DNA of 64,000 nt from Codonopsis lanceolata (taxonomy: Eukaryota; Streptophyta; Magnoliopsida; Asterales; Campanulaceae): positions 96,908,380 to 96,972,379 of the forward strand of contig CM028381.1 of assembly GCA_013146195.2 (NCBI GenBank), written 5' to 3'. Position 1 is the stretch's first letter; every line of letters starts with the position of its first letter. Shown here piece after piece: positions 22,522-35,571 of the stretch. Below the pieces are notes generated by a model. It was not told where the DNA came from, did not search any database, and worked only from the letters and a program-made list of their open reading frames with translations. A program made the position numbers and the translations under genes.

Positions 22522-25047
22522 TGGCGCGACCCGACCCGGAAGTTCGGGGAATCCAAAGTCAAATCGCACGTCGCTGGGACAAGACAAAACAAGAAGAGCA
22601 ACAACTTATAAATTAATAGTGCGAGTCGGACAGGTCGAGCTAAGAAAAGCTCGAAACACAAATATGAGACCGTACTAAAAATACGGGTTTACAAAATTGA
22701 TATCTTGAGAAACGACATGGAAAAGTAGTCCAGAGCTATGAAGCTCGAAACCAAGGCCAAAGATATCAAGAGACATAATCTCAAGAAGGAAGAAAAAAGA
22801 AACTTCAGCGTGCATAACATTGCGGTATTTGGACAAACCATCGGCACTCAGTGGCGTTTCGCAAAGGACCAACGATAAAACACTTACCCACGGCTAAAGC
22901 ATGCTGGGGTTTACACCAACAATAATAATAATAACTAGGATAGAAAAGCCCAAAGCTACTGCGGGCAGGGATGTTGAATATAGAAAACCAAGGCTATGAG
23001 CAACGACCAACACGTCGACCCAAAGGAGAACCAAATCAAAACCAAGTATTCTACCCACTGTAAAGTCTAAATAACCTTACAATACAACAAGCTCACAAGA
23101 ATAATATAATATGATATACAAGTCAAGGATGCTAGATGAGATAGGAGTCCACAAGCTATTACTCGGAAATATCGACTATTACAATCACGAACACACGTAC
23201 TAAGCTCGGTTGTCGATCAAGCGTGATGCACTTCTGGATCCGCGTACTATCGTCCTCAATACGACTTCGGCGCAACTAGAAAACAAAGTACGGGATGAGT
23301 CATAATGACCCAGTACGATACTACTAAACAATAAGACATAATTTGAATATTGCCATAAGTGGAAATGATATCGTGTTACGACGAAGATCCAGTAAGTCGG
23401 GTTGTACTGTATGAAGATCGGTCCTTTACCGGACTACGGGATGAATCGGGGTGATCCCATCCCACATTCACAAACATCAAACAAGTCAGGAAGCAAGGTA
23501 CAAGAATAATCACGATTATGGATGTATATCCTGTTGTAGAACATCCCAAGTCTCTCATAGAATAATTAAGTAGAAGTATGCATATTTATAAATATTCATA
23601 TACCAAGTCTCTCATAGGATTACCAAGTGTGGTATGTAAATTCGTTTATGTACCAAACAATTCATTCATGGAAGTTTATCATGTAAGGATATGCATATCT
23701 ACAATTATATACATACGAAGACAATCAGGGTAAATCAAGTAGGAGTATGTATATCTACATATATATACATATGCAAGAAATCAGGGAAATTAAGTAGGAA
23801 TATGTATATCTACATATATACATATCATACAATTCACAGGTCTATCACGAAAGTCAAGCGATCAAGAACAAGTATATACAGGCATTTAGTTTACATATTC
23901 ATGATAGCACTTTGTTTTCACAAATGCTAGAAAGAAATCCACATATAAGAGGATAGGATATAAATCTGGTGCCGCCATGTAGCTCTGCAAGATAAGCGTG
24001 CCAGAGGCGTCTTTGTCATAATATGCGAGATGGCACATAGACCCGAGGATAGTATTATTCAAAGCGCCCTAATGGTTACACAAGGTGCTCTTCTCCATAG
24101 TGATCAAGAATGGAGGGGTTTGCACGTTCGTTCGGCAACCCATCACTATCACGAATCTCATGATTCGTGCAGGGTAATTGTCAACCGAGGGAAGACAAGA
24201 CAAGACAAGACAAGACAAGACAAAACAAGACAAGACAAAGACAAAGACAAGACAAAACGGACAAACGAGACAAAACGGAGACAAGGCAAGGAGCCGAGAC
24301 AGAGACAATTATGCAGTGGACTTATTGGGAAAAACAAGTAATATTTACTTATTTAAGAAATCAAGCAAGGGCGAGCCGCAGTAATAGCGATCTCATTCAA
24401 GTCGGGCATGTTATTCTTTTCGACTAATAATCAAGCATGATCATGAATTAAATTAAGAATCTCGAAACTAGTATTCTAGTTAAGCAGTTTCAAGCGTTGT
24501 AGGGGTTTATCGTGGAGTCGGTATTGTTAAATGACTCACTAGCATCGACTCCGTCGAGTCATTTCTATAATTCGATCAAATAGAGTTTGAACACTATATG
24601 TGTTCCAAGACTCCTTTCTAGGTTCTTGTTTAAGGCATGGTTAAGTTCTCGTTCCATTTAGGAACCTTAGTTCAAATTTACTAAGTCAAGTATAAAGGCG
24701 GAAACCTAAGTTGATTATTGTCCAACTAAGCTTAGATCAAATTCAAGTTCGAAATTCCATTTGTTACTAGAATCATAAATCAAAGCACGTTGATACTCAA
24801 TAGGAAGATAATTATGAAGATAAGACACAATATCTTAAAAGTCATAATCTCAAGTAGACATAGAAGTTCATGCATCATTCACAAACCAATCTTATCAAGC
24901 TCGGTTCTATAGAATCATAAGATATATAACATTATAAAATCCCTCGAGGTTCCCTTAAGAACTAAAGATCAAGCATGCATTTCTTGAAGAACAGAGGCGA
25001 AGACTACTCAAGATGCATCAATTAACCATGTAATGGTATTTCATAAG
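22522..25047 (-). repeat. gypsy LTR, cut by gap 1
   Basis: It begins TGGCGCGACCCGACCC, the reverse-complement U5 end of the same broad LTR group as 14665 and 30438. It shares organisation with them: a U5 end, then the block GGGATGAGTCATAATGACCCAGTA near 23290-23320 (given here in two parts, GGGATGAGTC and ATAATGACCCAGTA), then a G-rich block near 24114. The other end is hidden by the gap. No internal coding sequence is visible. Confidence 0.65.
24191..24300 (+). repeat. (GACAA)n pentanucleotide microsatellite
   Basis: About 100 bp of GACAA units with a few variants (ACAAAG, ACAAAACGG) inside the gypsy LTR. A lineage-private slippage expansion: the corresponding place in related LTRs lacks it. 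Confidence 0.93.
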
Positions 25048-25147
25048 NNNNNNNNNNNNNNNNNNNNNNNNNNNNNNNNNNNNNNNNNNNNNNNNNNNNN
25101 NNNNNNNNNNNNNNNNNNNNNNNNNNNNNNNNNNNNNNNNNNNNNNN
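25048..25147. other. assembly gap (100 N)
   Basis: Exactly 100 N, a conventional unknown-size gap. Confidence 0.99.
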
Positions 25148-25363
25148 ACCTCTTTCCATGTTTGGTTGGTAGGCTCGGCGGATCGGGTGGAGGTGGCTAA
25201 CATCCCCGCAGGCCAAGTGGCTTTCAATATTACAAGTATTTTGGCTACCCAAGATAGTGTCCCGAGAGCATATTGCAGCTAGGCTCTTTTATGGATGGGG
25301 ATGGAAAGAAAGGAACAAGGATATATGGTAATGGGTGTTTATTTGTTTTGAACTTGGGTACAC
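25148..25363. other. unassigned sequence after gap 1
   Basis: No terminal repeats or coding motifs recognised. It separates the gap from the first recognisable Ogre/Tat gag sequence. Confidence 0.4.
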
Positions 25364-26300
25364 AAAATTTTCATCAACCTCAATCATGTTGATTTGAGGT
25401 AGGGGTTATTGACTATATTTGGTGCAGGGAGGAGGCTTTTCAATAACCTTATCATCTATAAGATCTGGATAGCATCTTTGAGCATATAACATTTATCGGT
25501 GAGGTGACCACTACGGCGATGGTATTCAATCTTGGGCATGATTCCAAGTCACAGGCGGGGGTTCGGTGGCTTATAATTTTCCATAGGCTTTAGCACTCCT
25601 TGTGCCATTAGCCCTGCGGAGATCACAGGCTGGGGGCTTGCAGGTTCATCATAATCTGGGTTCACCTTGTTCGATTTACGAAATTTTGTTCGGGCCATTA
25701 TTCCCTCGGTGTGTTGACGGATGTCGCTCCATAAGACCATGGAGCAGTGCCATAATTTTGGGTAGGAAAAGTGGTGCATTTCTACCATATTGTTGAAGTG
25801 TTTGGTGTTGTGGTGTCTTTCCTTTAGAGTAACGGAAGAGCTGGGAGGCGTATTGACTTGTAATTGCCCGTCAGTATATCTTCATCAATACGGGTTCCTA
25901 TCTCCACAATTTCTTTGAAATTGGTATAGAGGAGATACCGCATATGTTCGAGGTAAATGGTGGAGGTTTTGATGAACATACGCATGACTCGGCCAGATCG
26001 AGTCATCAAAGTGCAGGCCAACTTTCTTTTCCACATTGCAAACTCGGCCTGAGTTTTTTTCCCTTTGGGTGCACGACTCGAGGTCCTTTTATTTTCGGGG
26101 TTGGTGTTGTCTTTGTATCTTTCAAGGAACCCTTCGGCTATCTGGTCCCAAGTATTCATGGTGCTACTATCGGACAACATTAGCCATTGTTGGCGCCTAT
26201 TAGGGTGAGGTGAAAATTGGAAGCCATAGCCTGAAGCTAGCTCCCGCATTTGCATGCCGGTGGAATAAGATTTCAAGTGGGATATAGGGCATCAGTCCCA
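25364..26300 (-). pseudogene. Ogre/Tat gag, copy A
   Basis: The block 26276-25824 reads STMNTWDQIAEGFLERYKD, then MFIKTSTIYLEHMRYLLYTNF and EIVEIGTRIDEDI (short excerpts), the retrotransposon-gag core of Tat/Ogre elements. The lower block 25788-25549 contains LMAQGVLKPMENYKP and leads toward NMIEVDENF at the breakpoint. Compared with copy B it has many small deletions: the zinc-knuckle-like YHRCSGHLTDKC segment is degraded and EFAVRWKRKL has become EFAMWKRKL. Gag forms the virus-like particle; this copy is non-functional. Confidence 0.8.
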
Positions 26301-28576
26301 TCAAAATTTTCTATGTCGGGGCATTTTGAATTTTAAGGGAAATATTCTTTGAAGGTTGTAATGCTAGTGCCAGCGTAGAAAATTCCCTTTGTTGAGAAGT
26401 TTGAGCATCATGGTCTTCATATTTTCCATGTCGACCTCCATTTTGGTGGTGGGGGAGTGGCTTTTGGTATATCTTTGGCGGGATTAGGGGAAGGTTGGGT
26501 TAATTTCTTCTTTGCGGTATCACAGTAGGATTTTGAAATTTGAGTGGATTTTGGGTACGGATAAGGATTACGGGTTGGTGGAACTTGGGTAGGATAAGGA
26601 TTTTGAAATTTGGAACTTGGGTGGGATATGGATTTTGGGTTGGTGAATTTTGAAATTTTGGATTTGGGGTGGATTATTGATGGTTTAAATTTGGGCAGGG
26701 ATCATTATAAGGTAAATAAGTGGTAACTTGGCTTTGCAAAGTTATAACTTTGTGGGTCTATATGTGGGCTATTTTGGAATGGATTTGTTATGGGAAAAGG
26801 AGGTCATTTGGGCTTTGGGGAATATGGGTGCTTGGGAAAGGAGGATATGGAGAATAGGACGGGTAAGGGTTGATATTTGGGTAGCGGGGACTTGGTGGAG
26901 GATTTGGATTTGGGGTATCGGTAAGTATTTGGTGGGTTAGTGTTTGGCCGGGGGTTTGGGTTTGGAGGAACATGGGATGTTGATGCTTCTGGGGATTGTG
27001 AGGGGAAGAGTTCACCTCACCGCTGGATTTTAAACTTTGCACGAGTAGCCATTTGGCTCATCATACGATCGATCGGCACCCAACTTTTGGTCTAACCATT
27101 CTGCATTCGGCTTTGAGTCGGGCGTACACTCAGGCCCCAGATCGTACTCCATAGCGATCGCTCACTTTGCTGCCATATCTTGCTCGGATCTGCTGTACTC
27201 GAGGCTCGCCCTTGCGTCTCGATCGACACGATACCCTACGATGATTCGACAGACTTATTTCCAGTATCAAGCAGAGCCGATACTATCTCGCCTTTCCAAA
27301 TCGGGCAAGTTTTACGAGGAAAATGGGTTATGGAGGTATCGAAAGGTTGGAAGGCTTTTCGTGGTTTGGAGTACAGCGTGCCTTTATTAGTATATTTTAT
27401 TATTATTTATTTTCCTACAATTAACCTGGATAAGCACACGCTTTTATTTTGACGGCCGCAGACTTTTCCTCGAATAGTGGATTCTTTCTCCGCAGTATAG
27501 ACCAACGTATTCCACCTCGCCTTTCGACTCCCCAAGATCGGATCGATCCCGAGCGAAGGGCCTATACTCTTTCCATGATCCACCATTCGAAATGGTCTAG
27601 GTCGAGCATCAGAGAATAACAAATCAGCCCCTGCGTATTTATTATTTTTTTATGCGCACTTATTTTTTCATCATTTTTTTTGACTGATAATTTTTTTGCT
27701 TGCGCATTTATTTATTTTGACTATATATATATATTTGACTTCTTTTTTTTTCATCATTTGTTTTTGACAGGGGCTGACCCACGATTCAAAGATGCAAAAA
27801 CCGGTCAGTCTTTGAAGTGTCTTGAGAATCTATATGCATTCTAACGATGTCTTATGCAGTGGGTAGGCTGGCCATGGTGTAGGTTACACTCGAATATACA
27901 TATATACGCACGTGAGTGTATCTAAAAAGCAAAGAAAGTCCTTATTTATTTCGATATATATAAACGTAAAATAAAACAGATATGGTTTGTCTTGCTGTTA
28001 TGCGTAGATTTTCTAGACTTTTTAGTTTCAGCGCGAGCAAGCAAGCACATCTCATTAAGAAATAGAAAGAAAAACGAGGAATCTATCTATTCCTATTAAT
28101 TACAAATATTGTCCTATGTCCCCAAAATAAAATGACTGAATGAATGCAAATATATACAAATTGAACGGAATAATAAAAAGGAATAATAAACAGAAAGAAA
28201 TAATAATACATAGCCGAAAATAAAGCAATATTAAAAATATAGTCCCGCCCCTTTTATTGTGCTGTCCGGAATTTTATTGCAAACATATATATAATATGTA
28301 TATATATATTTTTTTTGAAAACTTTTTTTTTCGAATTTTTTTTTACTCTTTTTTTTTTTAAAAAATAATATTTTTAAATATACCTGTAACAGTTATCGGA
28401 ACGAAACTGCTGCAAGATGGAGGATCATATTCACAAATATAGGCACGGATGTATAGGAACGCAATATTCAAATGCATAAATTAATATAACAAGCATACTT
28501 AGCCAGAAACAAATAAAAACAAAAAAGTTTTTTTTTTATGAGTCTAGCCCTCCATTTTATTTAAAATAAAACGATC
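26300..28576 (-). other. Ogre/Tat A Pro-rich segment and 5' leader
   Basis: 26788-27042 on the minus strand encodes a Pro/Asn/Tyr-rich stretch (PNPNPPPSPRYPNINPYPSY), collinear with 55379-55182 in copy B and typical of the gag N-terminal region. Upstream (27.2-28.57 kb) is AT-rich leader with poly-T and TA runs. It aligns with 55.6-57.06 kb, for example GATGCAAAAACCGGTC at 27791 and 56233. No other gene is apparent. Confidence 0.65.
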
Positions 28577-28592
28577 TCCCCAGAAGTCGCCA
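28577..28592 (-). promoter_or_regulatory. PBS of Ogre/Tat A (tRNA-Arg type)
   Basis: Minus strand TGGCGACTTCTGGGGA, close to the TGGCGACTC-CTGGGGA primer site usual for Ogre/Tat elements. It defines the LTR end at 28593. Confidence 0.65.
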
Positions 28593-30259
28593 TCGGATCA
28601 GGATCGCGCGCGCCTTGTTTAGGGGAAAAAGAAATTAAAAGTGCGAGAGGAGTGCTGTCTAAAATAGCGCGTTGGAATGCGTCTCGGTTGTCTTTAGTAG
28701 ATTTTTGATCCAATATGGGAACATTAAGGTTCCCGCATCAAGTTATCCCTTGTTTAGGGGATACAAGGATATGAGAATGCATCACCCTTTCATTCTCATT
28801 TTCCCTTTTTTAGGGGAAAACGAAAAAGTGCAAAAAAGGATGTTGCGACGATTTTATAAAAATAGCCTTATGGCCTATTTCGGATCATTATGAGAGCTTT
28901 GGGTTTCCCGCATCAAGTTATCCCTTGTTTAGGGGATACCAGGATATGAGAATACATCACCTTTCCATTCCCATTTTCCCTTTTTTAGGGGAAAATGGAA
29001 AAGTGCAAGAAAGGAGTGTTACGGGCCCCACTGGATCCAAAACCTTTTATAGAGTCGCCATCTTTATTTTAAGGCAAAAATAAAGCAAAATCAAAGAAAG
29101 AAAAACTAGAGATTATAAAACAGGTTCAGAGGCTAAGTTACGAGTTGGGAAGGTGCTAGGCACCCAACTCGACCTTTCGGTCTCAAAAGTGGTTTTTGGC
29201 TAAAGCACGCTTTTTGTTATATTTATTTAGCAAATAAACAAAGCATTTAAAGACAGGAAATAAATGACAAATACATCCGCGGCTACATTATTTACGGACT
29301 TGCAGTCGTCTCCTTACAATAATTACAGATATATTTAAAAATATTTGGCCATTATAACGGCTCTTTTACATAGTATTATTAAACTAGATCCAGACAACAC
29401 AACGACTTATATTTTCTTCATTGGGCCGGATTTAAATAACAACTTTTATAAAAATAATGCCCTTAAAGGCTATTACCTTTTAGAGCGGAGTGTGCTCGCT
29501 CTGACCTTCTCGGGAGAGGGAGACTTTTATGCTGCTGCTGCTGTGATTTGGGCAGAGTAACGACTTATTTTTGGTGGTTTTTGGCTCGCTCACTCGGGTA
29601 GAATGGCGGCTTAGTTTATGGTAGTTTTGGCCTTTTAAATCGGGCAGAGCAACTGCTCTTTCCACGATTTTTGGACCGGGGAAGTAGGGTGGAAACCTAG
29701 CTGGGGGACTAAGGCTCACTTTAACCGGTGGGTTTTAAGTTTGAAGGAGTTTTGGCAGGGTTTTGAGGCTTTGGATAGATCACTCACTATCTCACTTCGC
29801 TCTCTATTCTTTCAGCGTAACGAGAACGCGGAAAGCTTTGCGGAAGAAAAGGTGTCCTGACGGTCAACTCTGAAGGCTCTATTTATAGCCTGGGATGAGG
29901 ATTCATCGGGGATTAAAATTCCTTCTTCTGTGCTTTACTTCATTGTACAGACCGCGCAAAGATTTGGACTTTACGGCAAACTGTAGTAGTTCTGTAGCAT
30001 CTTTGAGAGCACTGTGGACAACTTTGGGCGCCACCCATACTCAATCTTGGCGCCACTCCCACTTCATCCATGGGTGGCGCCAACTTTGGCAAAGTTCTTT
30101 CTTTTTTGACACTTTAACCCCTGCATTTCACTGTTTTGCGCATCCTGCTTTGTCCTTTTGCATTTTCAACCCTGTAACTTAACATTTGTTAATGTTTTAA
30201 CAGGTCTTGATATTTTATGTCATGCTACATGCCAGGGGTACGAAATTCGGGTGTATACA
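28593..30259 (-). repeat. 5' LTR of Ogre/Tat A
   Basis: Minus-strand TGTATACACCC at 30259 to the PBS at 28592. It contains GAGTCGCCATC (about 29053) and GGGAAGGTGCTAGGCACCC (about 29146), conserved in Ogre/Tat LTRs. It also has a roughly 175-bp tandem duplication (about 28715-29040, each with CCCGCATCAAGTTATCCC), which is shared with copy B. Confidence 0.7.
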
Positions 30260-30432
30260 CGTACGAATTTAACTTATGCTCTTCTAATTCATTTAACTGA
30301 AAAAGTCTTTCTTCACCAGCCAAAGTTAGGTCAAAATTAAGAGCTTTATTGGCCCAAGAGGCCTTGTGTTCAATTTCTACTGGCAAATGACATGCTTTAC
30401 CGTACATCATCCGATATGGACTCAAACCTATT
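30260..30432 (-). pseudogene. Athila integrase, C-terminal piece
   Basis: The reading SPYRMMYGKACHLPVEIEHK and LNELEEHKLNSY is the Athila integrase C-terminal region. It continues exactly from the part encoded at 35571-34655 once the 4.2-kb solo LTR (30438-34654) and one GGAGT are removed. It ends at 30260 where the Ogre/Tat A LTR begins. Confidence 0.88.
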
Positions 30433-30437
30433 GGAGT

Positions 30438-33400
30438 TGTGACTACCCGACCCGGATCCCAAGACGAGATCCCAAGGTCGTGCCGTCAAGACAAGCTAAG
30501 AGACAGACAAGCACCTGCTAAGCATAATGGTGCGTGACAAAAGATGAGCCAACAAGCTCGAGACAGGAAGACAAAGCCATAACGGCGAGACGAAACAACA
30601 AAAACTAAAACCTGCGGAAGCAAAAGTAAAATGGGACCCGAGCTAACAAGCTCCGAAATAAAAACAACCAAAGAGATAGTAAATCTCTCGGCCCAAAAAT
30701 TCGACGCACGTGACGCAACATTACACACGTGCAACAAACCATCGGCAACCAAAGGCCGGCAAACCAACAAATTCCCAACATGATAAACAACCACTCAACG
30801 ACTATAACATGCCGGAGGGACAATTAAACTACAACAATATTATTTCAAATGCTAAACAACTATACCAAGATCTCACGACTAAAGCTGTCGGAGATAAAAA
30901 CAACAATAACTCAGTACTAGAATAAACGAGCCACACTTGCTCGAAATGACAACGGAAATAACTTCTAAAAGATACAATAACTCGGCTATAATAGTCGGCT
31001 CCTAAATAACACAACAATAAAATACTAACATATTCTACCCAAGTAAAGTCTACATAACTTTACATCCGTGTCTCACAATTAATTAATATCAATAATAATA
31101 CTAACTCCAAGCTTATTGCCCGGAAGACCACCTGCTAGAAATCGCTATCCAAAGTCGTCGTGCGTACTAATGGGATCACTGCACACACTAGGGAAAACAA
31201 CCACACGGAGTGAGTCATAATGACCCAGTAAGTTACTAAATGCAACTGTATGACATATTATATCATGTCATGGCATAATGCACAAGCATATAAAAATCAT
31301 GGTATCATACTAGTATACCAACAATAAACATGCACTTAATTACCAAAGCACATAATCTCACATAAATCACATAGCATAAAGTCTTTCATATAAATGCTCG
31401 TAAATAAAAATGTGTAACAAGAAACGTAAATCGAATTGTTACAACCAAAATCCGGGTCCAATGCCCAACCAAACTTACCATGGGATTCATCCTCAAACCA
31501 AAATCCGGGTTCACACCTAACCAATCATACCTTGGGTTTCATCCCCAAATAATCACAACTCATCAGTTTTCCTTTAATGAGTACTCGTTACATTCATCCA
31601 ACCTAGGATGAGAAATGAGAGCTTGATGTTAGGCTAGATGGCATAGCTTGAGATCACACCCCACTATTGGCCAAATAGTGAAGAGAAAGAGAACCAATGC
31701 AACGATTCGTAGCGATTGTTCCCAAAGGCTATGAATCGTTCCATTGCTGACACTACAACTAAACCCGCCAGCTGGACTTAAACCAAAAATGCTCAAGTAG
31801 GTATTTACTTGCATAAACCAAATGAGACCAAGTTCATTAATATCGGGCTCATCAAATCATGTAGGACATAATGCTCTACAAACTCCCATAACAATGCACA
31901 TATTTACATATAATTAAGTAGGACATAATGCTCTACAAAATTCCATAATCCATGCACATATTTGCATATAGTCAACATGTTCAACTAACTTTCATGTTTA
32001 GTTCAAGAACAACATATTGAGGTACTCATTATTCCTCAAGTCATCATCCAAATGAAGAATAACATATAAGCTCAATAAGTCATAGTGTGAGGTCTACCAT
32101 AATCCACTCCTCAAGAACAACCAAAGACTACTACGTTAGTCTAAGAGTATTCATAACTCAAGGCTTAGTATTTTAGTCTTTATTTTAAGCACACCCGACT
32201 CAATCATAGTCCTAATCGTCGTATATAATCGACATCTCCAATACTATACTCAAGAACATCATGGCTACTCCGTAGCCACTTCCTCATAAGTGTTTTCATA
32301 TGCACGCAACCAAAATTCTTAAAGGGAGAATTCTTTCATTAATAATTTCTTAAATATACTCGAGGCCATAAGTTGGTCTCTAATGTTCCGTGCTCTAACA
32401 AGCACGCTCAATATATGTTTCCAATAAGTCCCTATAACATGAGTGTCTCATATGGACACAAATGAGATGCTCGGTTCGCACAAACATAATCAACCCAAAA
32501 CCCAAACATCGTAGGGTTTTAACCCAAGGCTCATTATCACATTAGTGGCCTTACGACGACTCCGTTGAGTCTTTATACTACATTTCATTCTTTATGTGTT
32601 TCATAAATCCACACTTTAACATTTCATTAAAGCTTACAACAAAATCCCAATATTCATTCGAGTTTGATTCCCAAGCCTAAAAATCCATATAACTCACCAT
32701 GTTCATAAATCCATTTAAAGTTTGGAGGCTATGTACTTCACAACACTAATCAAACAAAACCCAATCGTTGTAGGATTTCAACCCAAGTTCTTTTAACACA
32801 TTATCGAACTATAATGACTCCGTTGAGTCTAATCTACACTTTCTGAAAATTAGGGCATAGAAGCCATGGGCTACAATACCCTCATATGTTCATAACTATC
32901 ATCAATGGCCATATTCCCAAGTTCATTAAACCCACATAATCCCAACAAAACACTTAACAAGGCAACATAGAGCAAATTCACATTTTTGTGCATAAACCCA
33001 TTTAGGTCACTTCACCAATCATGCCCACAAAACATGAATAAATCACATCAAATGGATTAATATACTATACTACACATGTATATCATACTAATCAAGGTTT
33101 TAAGCAAGTCCAACGAACTAAAATCAACATTTAGGCATATACCCATTCAAGACACCTCACCAATCATGCTCACAACACTTGAATAAATCACATAGCAAGG
33201 ATGAATATACTACTCTACACATGAATATCATGCTAATCAAGGTCTCAAGTAAGTTCATCCAAGCAAAATCATAATTTAGACATTTAGGGTTCATAGTATC
33301 TCTAAAAAGCCCTAAAATGCACCCATTGACTCACATAGCACCAAGGTTGTTTTCCCTAGGGTCAATGGGGCAAAAACAAAGAGAAAGAGGTGTAGTAACT

Positions 33401-34654
33401 TACCTCAAATTAGCCCCTTCAAGCTACAAATTCGGAATTCCAATAGGTGGGATTTGTTCTCCTCAAGTTCTTCTTCAAATCTATGGTGTGGATTGTGAAA
33501 TGAAGGTCTCTAGTTATGGCCTCCAAGGATGGGCTATCAAGAACCCTAGAAGACTCCTCTCTTAGCCCCCAAGAAGCTCTCCCACATTTTTGGAAGTGAT
33601 AGGTAGAAAATGAAAGCTTAAGTGAAGTGTTTGTGGTTTATAAGGGTTAGAAAGTGAGTGGGTTTATTTAAATTGATGGGGTTGTTTCCCTATAATTAAT
33701 CACCACTAACCCCTTCAAAAATACAATTAGATGGTTAGGAAAGAAGTTAAGTTAGTTAGGAGGGTTTAGGAGTGGGTTAGAATGGGTTTGGGTAGGGTTA
33801 GGTTAGACCAATTGCCAAGGCAAGTGAAAAATCCCGTAATAGGGACAGGCTGCAATGCGGTCGCATGGTGGCATAACCATGCGAGCACTTCCTCCTGTTG
33901 GCAAGCCATTCCACCTTTGTTGCTTCCTTGCTCGGCCTCGGACTCTCCCGTATGCATCCTCGAGCCTTAAAGCTTCAAAATGGCCTATAATTCAACCCTT
34001 AAAGTCCTCAAACACTAAACTAAACCATCCAAATTTCAAACCACTTTTAAAGTAGGTCTAAACTCCCATAAACAACACCCGAAACAACCTGGAGCGAAAC
34101 CGACACAAGACGTAACAACTTGCTAACGAAACGTCGAATGAAACCACAAACCGACGGGCAACAACCCATGATTGTAAACACATAAAAGGACTACAAAATA
34201 GTCCTGAATGCCTCTCAGATGATGAGCAATAGATAGGAGAAAAGGACTACCGAAAGACGAGACGATCACCCGGCTCAATCTCGAACTACGCGATAAGAAG
34301 AATTGCTATCATCGAAGCGTCAAAACCTCACAAGACTTAGGGAATGCATCCACCTAGAAGTATAACACTTCTAAACATGTTATTTAATCATCATGTGAAG
34401 ATCTAGGACCAAATCGAGGTCAGGAACGTGAAACGCAAGTAAACTCTCAATCGCGTTGCATTTCGACTATCGTCGAGTTACGACTTGTGAGTTTAACAAG
34501 TCCACAACTATATGGCATCTCTTAAAAGTATTTTGGTCTTAATGTGATCTCTCATACACATCTAGACTCTCTTACAAACCCAATGAGCAATCAACCAAAG
34601 AAGAAATGCGAGCATTGCACGCAATTCAAGCTAACCGGGAATCGGGGTCTTACA
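30438..34654 (-). mobile_element. 4.2-kb gypsy solo LTR in Athila integrase
   Basis: Plus strand starts TGTGACTACCCGACCC and ends GGGGTCTTACA, flanked by a perfect duplication GGAGT (30433-30437, 34655-34659). Related to the LTRs at 14665 and 16452. No gag-pol is inside, so it is a solo LTR. It contains a roughly 150-bp local duplication (about 33000-33255, shared CAATCATGC-CACAA and ATGAATA blocks). It also has the inverted repeat around 33325-33370 and a GTAAGT donor-like site on the minus strand (33398-33403). At 4217 bp it is large even for Tekay-type LTRs. Confidence 0.92.
33398..33403 (-). promoter_or_regulatory. conserved splice-donor-like GTAAGT in gypsy LTR
   Basis: Minus strand reads TTGAG|GTAAGTTACTACA, a strong donor consensus at the same LTR position as in the other copies. 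Confidence 0.4.
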
Positions 34655-35571
34655 GGAGTTTTATATGTAGTTTGATATGCCCAAAGAGCATTTTTCTGTT
34701 TTGGTTCCCAATCTTTACGATTTGGTCTAACAGTCGTTTCCGAGACTGCTTTTATCTGTCTATTACTAACTTCTACTTGGCCAGAAGTCTGAGGATGATA
34801 TGGTGTAGCTAGCTTGTGAGTTACACCATGTTTTCTAAGGCTCGAATTTAACAATCTATTAGTGAAATGTGTTCCTCGATCACTAATTACATCCTTCGGT
34901 ACTCCATACCTAGAGAATATATCGTCCAAAAACTTGACAACAGTTTGGCCATCATTATTTTGGGAAGCAATGACTTCTATCCATTTGGATACATAATCAA
35001 CAACTAAAATATACTCACAACTATTAGAAATTGGAAAAGGATCCATAAAGTCAATACCCCAAACGTAAAAAATTTCAACAACTATATTACTATGCAAGGG
35101 CATTTCATTGCTTTTACTTATTCCGCCTGTCCTTTGGCATTTATCACAAGTTTTGCAAAATATTTCAGAGTCTCTAAAAACAGTAGGCCAATATAATCCC
35201 GATTGCATGATTTTCCTAGCAGTTTTGCTACTACTAAAATGACCACCACAAGAGTATTCATGACAGAATGCCATAATACTTTGTTGATCTTGTTTTGGAA
35301 TGCATCTTCTACTTATAGAGTCGGAACATATTTTGAATAAATGTGGTTCTTCCCAAAAATACTGTTTTGCATCAGTTAAAAATTTCTTCCTTTGATAAAA
35401 ATCAAAATCAGGATTGATGATATCAGCTACATGGTAATTAACAAAATCAGCATACCACAATTCAAAATTTTTAACTGCTAACAATTGCTCATCCATGAAA
35501 TCTTCATTCATAAGGATTTTATTATCAAGAAATTGATGTTCAAGCAAGGGTAAAAATTCCAACCTAGACAA
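34655..35571 (-). pseudogene. Athila integrase, main part
   Basis: From 35571 down the reading holds the HHCC zinc-binding region (HEYSCGGHFSSSKT then CKTCDKCQRTG) and the catalytic core: WGIDFMDPFP, VISDRGTHF and HPQTSGQVEVSNRQIK. These supply Asp, Asp and Glu. It continues to NALWAYQTTYKTP, then is interrupted by the solo LTR whose translation adds a foreign tail. This stretch is one open frame of about 300 codons, better preserved than the rest of the element. The enzyme would insert cDNA. Athila assignment rests on motif wording and on continuity with SPYRMMYGKACHLP. Confidence 0.9.

Larger units (their letters stand above)
25364..30259 (-). mobile_element. Ogre/Tat-type gypsy element A, 3' truncated
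   Basis: On the minus strand this is an LTR (30259-28593), a tRNA-Arg-like PBS, a long AT-rich leader, a Pro-rich section and gag, stopping inside the gag C-terminal region at about 25364. It is collinear with element B (51.8-57.7 kb). The LTR starts TGTATACACCC next to Athila integrase sequence, so it inserted in that element. No pol or 3' LTR is present. Confidence 0.78.

Noticed and set aside
24030..24427. Three overlapping frames rich in Asp, Lys, Thr and Gln.
   Set aside because: They come from the GACAA microsatellite, which is open in several frames.
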